Of a stretch of DNA of 64,000 bases, positions 9,107 through 16,422 are shown piece by piece; the stretch's first letter is position 1, and each line of letters opens with the position of its first letter. The notes beneath the pieces were generated by a model that was not told where the DNA came from, did no database searches, and worked only from the letters and a program-made list of their open reading frames with translations. The DNA is taken from positions 10,446-74,445 of the forward strand of contig JBJENE010000006.1 in assembly GCA_051880035.1 (NCBI GenBank). Reading direction: 5' to 3'. A program made the translations under genes and the position numbers. Origin of the DNA: Eshraghiella sp051880035 (GTDB lineage Bacteria; Bacillota; Clostridia; Lachnospirales; Lachnospiraceae).

Positions 9107-10093
9107 ATGAAAAGAAAAATCATTGCTTTAATTCTTGTACTCTGTATGGTTATTCCATGCCTTACCGCATGCAAAAAGGACTCTTCCGGTCTTACAAAGG
9201 TAACCCTCAACGAAGTGGCCCACTCTATTTTCTATGCGCCTCAATATGTTGCCATAGAGCTTGGATATTTCGAAGATGAGGGAATTGACCTGGTACTTGA
9301 GACCGGTTTCGGTGCCGACAAAACCATGACAGCCCTGCTTTCGGGAAATGCGGATATTGGCTTTATGGGTTCCGAATCCACAATTTACACATACGCCCAG
9401 GGAGCCGATGACTATGCGGTCAATTTTGCCCAGCTTACCCAGAGGGCCGGCAATTTTCTTGTATCAAGAGAGCCCATCGAGGATTTTTCATGGGATATGC
9501 TTAGAGGAAAAACAGTTCTCGGCGGCAGAGCAGGCGGAATGCCTCAGATGGTTCTGGAATATATCCTTAAGAAAAATAACATTGATCCGAAAAAAGATGT
9601 GAATATTATCCAGAATATTGATTTCGGACTTACAAGCGGTGCTTTTTCCGGAGGTGAAGGAGATTTCACGGTAGAATTTGAGCCGAATGCCACAGCACTT
9701 GAACTTGAAGACCAGGGTTATGTAGTTGCTTCTCTGGGTGTGGAAAGCGGATATGTTCCTTATACGGCTTACAGTGCCAAAAAGAGCTATATTGAAGAAA
9801 ATCCTGAATTAATCAAAAGCTTTGTCCGTGCACTTGAAAAAGGTATGGAATATGTAAACACCCATACCTCAGAAGAAATTGCCGAAGTAATTAAGCCTCA
9901 GTTTAAAGAAACGGATACCGCGACAATCGCCATAATTATAGAACGATACAAACAGCAGGATACATGGAAAACAGATTCCACTTTTGAAGAAGATGCTTTT
10001 ATTCTCCTTCAGGATATTCTTATTGAAGCCGGGGAGCTTGATGAAAAAGTTCCTTATGAAGATCTTATTATTAAGCCAAAAGAAACCGAGTAA
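9107..10093 (+). CDS. Substrate-binding lipoprotein, NMT1/THI5-SsuA-like
   Basis: A 328-residue protein with a lipoprotein signal peptide; the lipobox LTAC places the lipidated Cys at residue 22. Downstream motifs (FYAPQYVAIELGYFEDEGIDL near 45-65, then a GADKTMTALLSGNADIG stretch) are characteristic of solute-binding proteins for nitrate, sulfonate, taurine or thiamine-precursor ABC importers. AAAGGGG precedes the ATG. The usual ATPase and permease genes are not next to it: it is followed by a hairpin and then a convergent gene. It therefore works with a transporter encoded elsewhere, or is a sensor. The ligand cannot be told. Confidence 0.8.
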   Translation: MKRKIIALILVLCMVIPCLTACKKDSSGLTKVTLNEVAHSIFYAPQYVAIELGYFEDEGIDLVLETGFGADKTMTALLSGNADIGFMGSESTIYTYAQGADDYAVNFAQLTQRAGNFLVSREPIEDFSWDMLRGKTVLGGRAGGMPQMVLEYILKKNNIDPKKDVNIIQNIDFGLTSGAFSGGEGDFTVEFEPNATALELEDQGYVVASLGVESGYVPYTAYSAKKSYIEENPELIKSFVRALEKGMEYVNTHTSEEIAEVIKPQFKETDTATIAIIIERYKQQDTWKTDSTFEEDAFILLQDILIEAGELDEKVPYEDLIIKPKETE

Positions 10094-10099
10094 CGCAAA

Positions 10100-10129
10100 C
10101 GGAGAACGGCTATTTGTCGCCGTTCTCCG
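10100..10129. terminator. GC-rich hairpin between convergent genes
   Basis: Perfect 11-bp arms CGGAGAACGGC and GCCGTTCTCCG with an 8-nt loop. It lies just after the binding-protein stop and contains the stop codon of the convergent membrane-protein gene. There is no U-tract on either side, so termination strength is uncertain. Confidence 0.55.
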
Positions 10130-11069
10130 GATTAATATATTTAGGCATTCTTTTTTTTGCTGCTCCGGAAATACTTCCGTTCTTAACAGCTTCTTCTTTC
10201 CTGCCCGTACGCTCTTCATCTTTGTAAAGCTTTTGGTACATAACATATACAACATATGAAAATGCCGCAGTGAACAGCATTGTAATAACTGCTTCAACAG
10301 TTTCAGGAAGGATTCCGTAGCTTCTCAGGAATCTCAAAACATTGAGTACAAGATATGCTCCAAAGGAACCGGCATACCAGACCTTACTTACCTTATTCTG
10401 GAATGCTGCGAAAAGAGGTATTGTAAGGGCTACATGGAATATCATATATGATATGGTACGAATTGCCTGTAAAAAGAAAAGCATCGGATCGTAAGAAAGC
10501 ATGTCGTCTACTTCCTTTGCCATCTCCAGATATGCTTCCTGTGTTTCGGCACCCGATAACATCTCAGCAATTCCTGTCTTCGCAAGCGATGTGTAAACTA
10601 TTATATTTAAAAACAGATTGGCAATAACCACAACTGCTTCCGTAGCCATAATTCCTATACCGAATGAAAGCTGGTCTCCGACTTTGGTACATCTGAAAGC
10701 AAATACTTTCATGGTAAGTATTCTTCCCAATACAGGAATCAGCGCATTAATTACTGCGGATATAGGGATAACCAGTGCTTTAACTTCCACATTTGCCTTA
10801 AGGACCGGAATCATAAACAGCAGATTTACGATGGTATTGGAGGCAAAATAATAGAAAATAAGATATGTTGCCGCACCGCCGAAAATTCCGAACATCGGTC
10901 CTTTCTGTTTCTTCCTGATAAGTACGATAAACACTACCAATGCCGTAAATACCAGAAGCATACTTACAATTGCAACAGTTGCTGCAGTTCTTGAAACTGT
11001 TGCATTTAAAATGTATTGCAGCTCATCCGGCAATGTAAATTCTGTACTTCGATTAACAATTGAATTCAT
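10110..11069 (-). CDS. Polytopic membrane protein, YhfC-like
   Basis: A 319-residue protein with about seven or eight hydrophobic segments and a charged C-terminal tail. The middle region, GR near residue 115 followed by FGIGIMATEA near 138-147, is laid out like the YhfC intramembrane-protease family, in which a Gly-x-Gly-His...Glu motif is expected. Here the Glu is kept but the His is not, so activity may be lost or changed. AAGGAAAG lies before the ATG. The gene is single and is preceded by a terminator-like hairpin. It could equally be an unrelated membrane protein; the family call is tentative. Confidence 0.5.
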   Translation of the reverse strand: MNSIVNRSTEFTLPDELQYILNATVSRTAATVAIVSMLLVFTALVVFIVLIRKKQKGPMFGIFGGAATYLIFYYFASNTIVNLLFMIPVLKANVEVKALVIPISAVINALIPVLGRILTMKVFAFRCTKVGDQLSFGIGIMATEAVVVIANLFLNIIVYTSLAKTGIAEMLSGAETQEAYLEMAKEVDDMLSYDPMLFFLQAIRTISYMIFHVALTIPLFAAFQNKVSKVWYAGSFGAYLVLNVLRFLRSYGILPETVEAVITMLFTAAFSYVVYVMYQKLYKDEERTGRKEEAVKNGSISGAAKKRMPKYINPENGDK

Positions 11070-11089
11070 ATAACTTTCCTTTCATTGTA

Positions 11090-11119
11090 CAAAAGGGCTA
11101 TCAGAATTCTGACAGCCCT
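11090..11119 (-). terminator. Terminator downstream of cspA
   Basis: An inverted repeat spanning 11094-11119 (AGGGCTGTCAGA paired with TCTGATAGCCCT on the minus strand, one G-T pair) followed by TTTT. It sits about 100 nt after cspA and just before the membrane-protein gene, so it separates the two units. Confidence 0.7.
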
Positions 11120-11216
11120 CCTCATAATCTTTGTGAATGACAATATACTTTTTTTAATAAATAATATATATATTGAAAAAGGCACACTGCAAACTTCTGA
11201 TTATAACAAGCTAATA

Positions 11217-11417
11217 TTAAACTCTCTTAACATTAGTTGCCTGTGGTCCCTTAGCACCGTCAACTACATCGAACTCAACCTGCTGTCCTTCTTCAAGAGT
11301 CTTGAAGCCTTCCATATCAAGTCCTGTGTAATGAACGAATACATCCTTACCTTCTTCATCAGAAATGAAACCATATCCTTTCTGATTGTTGAACCACTTA
11401 ACTGTACCTTTGTTCAT
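11217..11417 (-). CDS. cspA: Cold-shock protein
   Basis: A 66-residue CspA-family nucleic-acid chaperone. The RNP1-like KGYGFI and RNP2-like VFVHYT motifs lie on a single cold-shock fold, starting MNKGTVKWFN. The ATG at 11417 is chosen because GGAGG lies about 9 nt before it; the longer open frame upstream is non-coding leader. These proteins bind single-stranded RNA and DNA and melt mRNA structure at low temperature and in growth. The gene is alone between its own promoter region and a terminator. Confidence 0.96.
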   Translation of the reverse strand: MNKGTVKWFNNQKGYGFISDEEGKDVFVHYTGLDMEGFKTLEEGQQVEFDVVDGAKGPQATNVKRV

Positions 11418-11458
11418 GGTAATACCTCCAAAATGAAAATCTTTATCGTTAATTCCAC

Positions 11459-11480
11459 GATATGTTAAATCTAACATATC
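11459..11480 (-). promoter_or_regulatory. Palindrome in the cspA upstream region
   Basis: Perfect 9-bp arms GATATGTTA and TAACATATC around four bases, 42 bp before the cspA ATG. A TTGACT box with TAGATT 17 bp downstream overlaps it on the minus strand. It may be an operator or a 5'-leader hairpin. Confidence 0.5.
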
Positions 11481-11516
11481 ATCCAAAATAAGTCAAATAA
11501 ATTTGTTCATTCTACC

Positions 11517-12389
11517 CTATGAATTCCTCAGGTTTTCAATTTCTTCAACACTGAAATTGTATGCGGTATTGCAGAAATGACATTTTATTTCAATATCCTT
11601 TCCCTCTTCTACAATTGAATCCAGGTCTGCTTTGCTTAAAAGCATAAGGGCATCCGAAACTCTTTTCCTTGAGCAGTTACATTTAAAGCCAACCGGAATT
11701 CTGTCTAAAACCTGAGGGTTCAGGCCTTTAAGAATTATTTCAAGAATGTCTTCAGGGCTGTTTCCGTCCGACAGCAGGTCGGTAACGGAAGTAACCGTGG
11801 CAAGATTATTTTCTATGGCTGTTATTGTTTCATCCAAAGCATCAGGCATTATCTGGATAATAAAACCTCCTGCCTCCTTAACCGAACAATCTTTGTCAAC
11901 CAGAACTCCAAGTCCCACGGACGACGGTGTCTGCTCACTGGACGCAAAATAATAAGTCAAATCCTCTGCAATCTCTCCTGTAATGAGTTCACATGTTCCG
12001 CTGTACGGCTCTTTCAGTCCTATATCCTTAATAACAGTCAGAAAGCCCTTTCCTATTGCGCCTGCCACATCCAGTTTGCCTATGGAATTCGGCGGAAGAT
12101 CCACATTGCTTACGCCGGGATATCCTTTAACACTTCCATGGGAATCAGCCGTTACCAAAAGACTTTTCATCGGCCCGTCGCCTTCAACTCTGATGGTAAG
12201 TACATCTTCATCACCTTTCATCATACTTCCCATCATGGCTCCTGCCGTCAGAAGCCTTCCCAGTGCTGCCGTTACAACAGGGCTTGTGTTATGATTTGCT
12301 GCCGCTGTCCCAACTGTTTCTTTAGTCACCGCACAAAAAGCACGGACCTGTCCGTCCGCTGCCGTTGCCCGAATTATATAATCTTTCAT
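11517..12389 (-). CDS. hslO: Redox-regulated chaperone Hsp33
   Basis: A 290-residue Hsp33. This chaperone holds unfolding proteins under oxidative stress. Zinc release and disulfide formation at four C-terminal cysteines switch it on. All four are present: Cys237 and Cys239 (CNC) and Cys270 and Cys273 (CHFC). The N-terminal domain has the usual ATAADGQVRAF opening and the conserved GPMKSLLVTAD region. The ATG overlaps the TGA of the upstream methyltransferase gene by 4 nt, so the two are translated together. It acts in the cytosol. Confidence 0.96.
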   Translation of the reverse strand: MKDYIIRATAADGQVRAFCAVTKETVGTAAANHNTSPVVTAALGRLLTAGAMMGSMMKGDEDVLTIRVEGDGPMKSLLVTADSHGSVKGYPGVSNVDLPPNSIGKLDVAGAIGKGFLTVIKDIGLKEPYSGTCELITGEIAEDLTYYFASSEQTPSSVGLGVLVDKDCSVKEAGGFIIQIMPDALDETITAIENNLATVTSVTDLLSDGNSPEDILEIILKGLNPQVLDRIPVGFKCNCSRKRVSDALMLLSKADLDSIVEEGKDIEIKCHFCNTAYNFSVEEIENLRNS

Positions 12390-13138
12390 TTTGTTCCTCC
12401 AAGTATATAATATACACGCTCTTTGCCAAAATCAGCCGGCGTTGTCATGTCCATTCCCAGAACCTCCATTACCTTAAGTCCCGTCTTACGGGCAGCATTC
12501 CTTACCTCCTCTTCGGTAAAAGCATGCTGCAAATGATTTTCGGTGACTTTGGTATAAAGTTCTTTTCTCTTTCTTATAAAAAAAGTCAGGTAATAGAAAT
12601 TATTCCTTTCTTCTTTATCATAGTCATTTTCCCAGATATACACTCCTTCATCCGCGGAATCCGTATAAACATTGTCTCCCAGAGATTCATAGAAAGTCTC
12701 TGTTTTCATATCGAAAATAAAAATTCCGTCCTCCGTCATGTTTTTCCTGACACATTCAAATGCCGACTCGAGATCAAATGTGTTTTCAAGATAATTCATG
12801 GAATCGCACACGGACAGCACAACCGGGAATTTATTTTCCGTATCAAACGCCCGCATGTCCATACACAAAAACTCTGCCGAATCAGATGTCTTTCGTGCCT
12901 TTTTTCTCTTAGATGCTTCATATATCATCTCCATGGAATTATCTATGCCGGTAACCTTATACCCTCTTTCTGCCATCATAAAAGAAAAAGTTCCGGTTCC
13001 GCATCCGAGTTCCAGCAATGTGCAGTCTTTCATACCCCTGGCACCGAGAAATCCGCAAATCATATCGCACCATTTCCCATACGGAATGTCCGCCATAAAT
13101 GTATCATAAAGCCTTGCAAAATGCGTATACTGATTCAT
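12386..13138 (-). CDS. Class I SAM-dependent methyltransferase
   Basis: A 250-residue protein with the SAM-binding motif I LELGCGTGTF near residue 41 and motif II acidic segment VTGIDNSMEM. The beginning NQYTHFARLYDTFMADIPYGKW is typical of small-molecule methyltransferases of the Methyltransf_25/11 groups. The substrate is not known. It is the first gene of a two-gene unit with hslO (4-nt overlap). Confidence 0.8.
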   Translation of the reverse strand: MNQYTHFARLYDTFMADIPYGKWCDMICGFLGARGMKDCTLLELGCGTGTFSFMMAERGYKVTGIDNSMEMIYEASKRKKARKTSDSAEFLCMDMRAFDTENKFPVVLSVCDSMNYLENTFDLESAFECVRKNMTEDGIFIFDMKTETFYESLGDNVYTDSADEGVYIWENDYDKEERNNFYYLTFFIRKRKELYTKVTENHLQHAFTEEEVRNAARKTGLKVMEVLGMDMTTPADFGKERVYYILGGTK

Positions 13139-13156
13139 TTTGTGCTCCTTTTTGTC

Positions 13157-13185
13157 TTGATTATTTCCTCTTCCTATTCTATACT
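13157..13185 (+). promoter_or_regulatory. Promoter placing the start site at the ATG
   Basis: TTGATT (13157-13162), a 17-bp spacer and TATACT (13180-13185). The expected start site, 7 nt downstream, is the A of the ATG at 13192, which suggests a leaderless mRNA; there is no ribosome site between. Confidence 0.5.
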
Positions 13186-13191
13186 TGTCTC

Positions 13192-14139
13192 ATGAAATCA
13201 ACAACACTTAAACAAAAATTACGAAAAATATATGCCCAAAGGCTTGTTTTCCCTGCAATAATACTTATCGTCACCATAGTATTGCTGATATGGAATCCTT
13301 TTGAGAAAAAATTGGACTCCGTTCCGGTGGACAATCTTTCGCAGCTCGAAGAAATTTACGACAGCGGAAAGCATTACATCCACTATACTGCAGACACCCT
13401 GTATTACACAGGTCAGGATTATTATGTGAACGACAAGGCCAGGGCCGGAATATATTATACCATTGATAACGGGAAATGCTATTTTTTTATTATTTCTTCG
13501 GATAGGATTCCGGACAATCACGACGAAATCCATGACATGACTGTATATGCGCGCCTTACATATAATGATAGCATGTACAAAAGGATTATTGCAAGCATGT
13601 CCGAATCCCTGCATTTCTCCATGGCGGCATTGGAAGATGTAAGTACCCCGGTACTTATTAACCAATATGACTTTGCCCATGGTTTTACCACTTTCTTTCT
13701 GGTATGCATCATTATTTTAAATATCGTGTTTTTCATACAGGTAGCGGCAATAATTGTTATAATTATTTCCCCTGTCTCTTCCCCTTCGGTATTACGACTT
13801 GGCAAATACGGTAATCATCGTACGCTCTTCGCAATCGCCGAAACCGAATTTGATTCGGCCAAAGCCGTGGGACATAAGAATCTGTATATAACCGACACAT
13901 TTTTGATATATTTTACAAGAACATCACTGGATATAATTCCGCTTGAAAATATTGTATGGGTATACAATTACAAAGAAGTGCTCCACAACAAGGACAAAGC
14001 AAAGACCCGGGCGCCTCTTTGTATCGTTACTGATACGCACAAACTTTACAAAATACATCATATTTCCAAAACTGTTTCAGACAGGGTAATTGAGATTCTT
14101 CAGGAAAGATTCCCTGAAATCATGGTGGGAATTGATTAA
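13192..14139 (+). CDS. Two-helix membrane protein of unknown function
   Basis: A 315-residue protein from the ATG at 13192. One helix lies near residues 16-36 (LVFPAIILIVTIVLLIW), then an extracellular part of about 130 residues rich in Tyr and Asp, a second long hydrophobic stretch near 172-200, and a C-terminal cytoplasmic domain with a LYITDTFLIYFT...IPLENIVWVYNY pattern resembling a PH-like beta domain. A longer frame reaches an ATG at 13099, but that would overlap the divergent methyltransferase gene and has no ribosome site. The family is not recognised. A metalloprotease gene follows after 33 nt and may be co-transcribed. Confidence 0.7.
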   Translation: MKSTTLKQKLRKIYAQRLVFPAIILIVTIVLLIWNPFEKKLDSVPVDNLSQLEEIYDSGKHYIHYTADTLYYTGQDYYVNDKARAGIYYTIDNGKCYFFIISSDRIPDNHDEIHDMTVYARLTYNDSMYKRIIASMSESLHFSMAALEDVSTPVLINQYDFAHGFTTFFLVCIIILNIVFFIQVAAIIVIIISPVSSPSVLRLGKYGNHRTLFAIAETEFDSAKAVGHKNLYITDTFLIYFTRTSLDIIPLENIVWVYNYKEVLHNKDKAKTRAPLCIVTDTHKLYKIHHISKTVSDRVIEILQERFPEIMVGID

Positions 14140-14172
14140 CAAATGGCAATCTGAAATAATTGCGGAGGGACT

Positions 14173-15000
14173 ATGGAAGAAATAATTATAATTGATACCT
14201 GTGAAAGTATAAGAAATTATATAAAAGATGTGGAAAGCGGAATGCCTGCAGACGAGTGTTGGGAAAAAGATGTTCTTTCCACATTCTGGGAAAGAATGAC
14301 TTACTTCCTGCCTTTCAATTTAAGTGAAAGAAAGCCTGCACCAATCACAAATCTGGACAAGTTAAAAGAACAATGCGCATTGCTTGAAAAACTTGACACA
14401 GAATCATTAAAAGCTGAATTTGCAAGAGTCACGGAAATTCTGCCAAATTATGACGATAAAGACCCTATTCTTGTCACCATTCTTCCCGGCAATCCCGAGG
14501 ATACCATCCTCAGAGAAAAGCAGAACGGCGTGGTGGGCATGTCCCTATTCGGTAATATTTTAATACAGATTAATCCTCTGGCGGATAATTATTTTGAATG
14601 GATAAAATATGTTTTTGCCCACGAATATCATCACAGAGTCTGGGGTAATTACTGGTATGTGCTTCATAATAACATATTACATAACAGTTTTATTGATTCC
14701 TTGGTAATCGACGGTGAAGCGGACAGTTTTGCACTGGAGGTATATCCCGAATTCCGTCCTAAGTGGTTATTTGATATCCCGAATGACCAGCTTGACCGGT
14801 TATGGGAACATAAATACAAAGACATTTTATTTACAAACGCCATGAATTATGACTCATATATGTTCGGTAGCGAAGAAGCCGGTATCCCATGGTGTGCCGG
14901 ATATGCAATAGGATACAGGCTGGTTCAAAACTACCTTAAAAAACACAACAAATCCGTAAAGGATATTGTGGAGTTAAATCCGAAAGATTTGGTGGAATAG
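14173..15000 (+). CDS. Predicted zinc metalloprotease, DUF2268-type
   Basis: A 275-residue cytoplasmic protein with HEYHH (His150-Glu151, His154), a gluzincin-type HExxH, and a likely third ligand Glu182 in DGEADSF. This layout, including the following Ala and Phe-rich helix and the C-terminal YAIGYRLV segment, matches the DUF2268 predicted Zn-dependent protease family. GGAGG precedes the ATG. No signal peptide is present. The target protein is unknown. It follows the membrane protein at 13192 on the same strand. Confidence 0.75.
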   Translation: MEEIIIIDTCESIRNYIKDVESGMPADECWEKDVLSTFWERMTYFLPFNLSERKPAPITNLDKLKEQCALLEKLDTESLKAEFARVTEILPNYDDKDPILVTILPGNPEDTILREKQNGVVGMSLFGNILIQINPLADNYFEWIKYVFAHEYHHRVWGNYWYVLHNNILHNSFIDSLVIDGEADSFALEVYPEFRPKWLFDIPNDQLDRLWEHKYKDILFTNAMNYDSYMFGSEEAGIPWCAGYAIGYRLVQNYLKKHNKSVKDIVELNPKDLVE

Positions 15001-15024
15001 AATCCCTTATCAAGGTTTTTCGAA

Positions 15025-15140
15025 ATTAATTGCACCTTTTCGCATATTTTTAGTGGTATTAATTGCACCTTTTCGCATGTTTTTAATGGTATTAATTGCA
15101 CCTTTTTCACATACTTTTGGTTATATTAATTGCACCTTTA
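15025..15140. repeat. Four tandem copies of a 33-bp repeat
   Basis: The core ATTAATTGCACCTTTT begins at 15025, 15058, 15091 and 15125, a period of 33, 33 and 34 bp. The first two copies share the following CGCAT; later copies have drifted. No gene is present. It fills most of the gap between the protease gene and the bidirectional terminator. Confidence 0.85.
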
Positions 15141-15152
15141 AAGAAAAAAATA

Positions 15153-15200
15153 TCCTCTCGGATTAATTTTTCTCTGATATTAATCCAAGAGGACTTTTAT
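15153..15200. terminator. Bidirectional terminator
   Basis: A 15-bp stem with one mismatch (15153-15167 with 15179-15193), followed by CTTTTATTAT on the plus strand and TATTTTTTT on the minus strand. It can end both the plus-strand protease unit and the minus-strand SEC-C gene. Confidence 0.8.
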
Positions 15201-15232
15201 TATATTCTTATTTTACACGCTGTTTTTAGATT

Positions 15233-15739
15233 TTATAATCCTTTACCGCAGCATTTCTTATACTTCAGACCGCTTCCGCAAGGACATGGGTCATTTCTTC
15301 CGATTTTCTTATCTTTAACAACTGTTGTGGATAATTTCTGTTCCTTATAAAGGACCTTTCTGCGCTCTTCGTCGATTAAGTTGTCCCACTCAGGAAGTCC
15401 GTAAAGCCAGTCAGCCTTAGCCGCAACCATGTTCTTGTATAATTTTTCCATATCATAATCAAGGCTTACTACGGTATCTTCTTCCATAGTTTCAATCGGA
15501 TTCGGAGTCTTAAGGCTTTCATCAATTCCGTCAAGGAAGCCTACCATAATCATTAAATCCACATTATATTTTTCAGAAAGCTCCTTAACCGTTCCGCTTA
15601 CAGGGGCATCAGGAGTCTTAAGAATCTGCTCATAAATTCCTTTTTCAAGGTTAAAATAGTTGGCCCAGAACATCTGCTGTTTGCGTGGGTCCTCATTCTC
15701 ATTATATGCCGTATTTCTCCATGTTTCTAATAAAGTCAT
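15233..15739 (-). CDS. SEC-C motif protein
   Basis: A 168-residue protein ending in a zinc-binding SEC-C motif (CPCGSGLKYKKCC), the same motif found at the SecA C-terminus. The body is an all-alpha acidic domain found in short clostridial SEC-C proteins. The ATG at 15739 has GAAGGAG 8 nt upstream; an in-frame ATG eight codons earlier has no such site. A promoter TTGACG-17-TATACT lies upstream near 15793-15821. The SEC-C motif may contact the ribosome or SecB-like partners, but the function of this family is not known. Confidence 0.85.
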   Translation of the reverse strand: MTLLETWRNTAYNENEDPRKQQMFWANYFNLEKGIYEQILKTPDAPVSGTVKELSEKYNVDLMIMVGFLDGIDESLKTPNPIETMEEDTVVSLDYDMEKLYKNMVAAKADWLYGLPEWDNLIDEERRKVLYKEQKLSTTVVKDKKIGRNDPCPCGSGLKYKKCCGKGL

Positions 15740-15902
15740 CGTACATTCTCCTTCAAATAGCACTTATGCGTCTGATTTATTGTCCAGACTTAAAAAGTAT
15801 ATAACAACACGGCATTTTCGTCAACAAACGAATAAAATAATATTTTCAATTGCAACAAAATCAGCCGGCTTCTTCAATGATGCTGCTCCACCATAATCAT
15901 CA

Positions 15903-16268
15903 CTATTTTGAATAAACTGCATCATTTTTGGATAGAAGATACACGCAATACTGATTCATGCTTATACCCTCTCTCTTGGAATGCTCAGCAAGAGAACGAT
16001 GTAGACTTCTGGGTATTCTTAATTTAAACTGACCGGAATAGTCCTCCAAACTGTCAGGATCATGTATTTCAATACCTGCCTCAATTGCAGCTTCTAACCA
16101 TGCTTTTTTTGCATCTAATGCATTTGCCACTGCTGACTCAATTGTTTCCCCACATGTTATACATCCCGGAAGTTCCGGAAAAGAAACAACAAATCCACCC
16201 TCATCCTTATCTTCAATAATTTCCATACGATAATTCATTGTCATGTAATCATTCAGCGCTTTCATCAT
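15903..16268 (-). CDS. HicB-like antitoxin-family protein
   Basis: A 121-residue protein. Residues 10-70 form a HicB partial RNase-H fold (GGFVVSFPELPGCITCGETIESAVANA) and the C-terminal part (LRIPRSLHRSLAEHSKREG) is a ribbon-helix-helix DNA-binding segment. GTGAGG lies 6 nt before the ATG-ATG start. HicB proteins neutralise HicA mRNA interferases and repress their own promoter. No HicA gene is adjacent on either side, so this is an orphan or acts as a stand-alone regulator. Confidence 0.85.
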   Translation of the reverse strand: MMKALNDYMTMNYRMEIIEDKDEGGFVVSFPELPGCITCGETIESAVANALDAKKAWLEAAIEAGIEIHDPDSLEDYSGQFKLRIPRSLHRSLAEHSKREGISMNQYCVYLLSKNDAVYSK

Positions 16269-16302
16269 TATTCGCCTCACTTTCAACAATCTGCTTTACC
16301 AT
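16249..16302 (-). CDS. Possible 17-residue leader peptide before hicB-like gene
   Basis: An ATG at 16302 opens a 17-codon frame (MVKQIVESEANNDESAE) that ends inside the HicB-like coding start. The expected transcription start of the upstream consensus promoter falls on this ATG, so it could be translated without a leader. No ribosome site is seen. It may be only a chance frame. Confidence 0.25.
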   Translation of the reverse strand: MVKQIVESEANNDESAE

Positions 16303-16308
16303 CTCTAC

Positions 16309-16337
16309 ATTATATGTGGTGTCATATTTGGTGTCAA
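16309..16337 (-). promoter_or_regulatory. Perfect consensus promoter with direct repeats
   Basis: On the minus strand TTGACA (16332-16337), exactly 17 bp, then TATAAT (16309-16314). Two TGACACCA repeats (16329-16336 and 16317-16324) overlap the -35 and spacer, spaced 12 bp apart. This is a likely autoregulatory operator for the HicB-like ribbon-helix-helix protein. Confidence 0.75.
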
Positions 16338-16364
16338 CACATAATATTTTTATTTTATTATTTA

Positions 16365-16393
16365 TTGCATTATTTTTTTTACATATGTATAAT
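16365..16393 (+). promoter_or_regulatory. Promoter of the EamA transporter gene
   Basis: TTGCAT (16365-16370), a 17-bp spacer and TATAAT (16388-16393), about 30 nt before the ATG at 16423. Confidence 0.6.
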
Positions 16394-16422
16394 CATCAAT
16401 AAAAAGATTAGGAGTCTGTGTT

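Noticed and set aside
15025..15140. Possible CRISPR array
   Set aside because: Unit length is 33 bp in total and the parts between the cores are themselves similar, so there are no unique spacers; no cas gene is near.
15821..15925. 34-codon minus-strand frame overlapping the hicB-like 3' end
   Set aside because: No ribosome site, and the promoter of the SEC-C gene lies in its 3' end.
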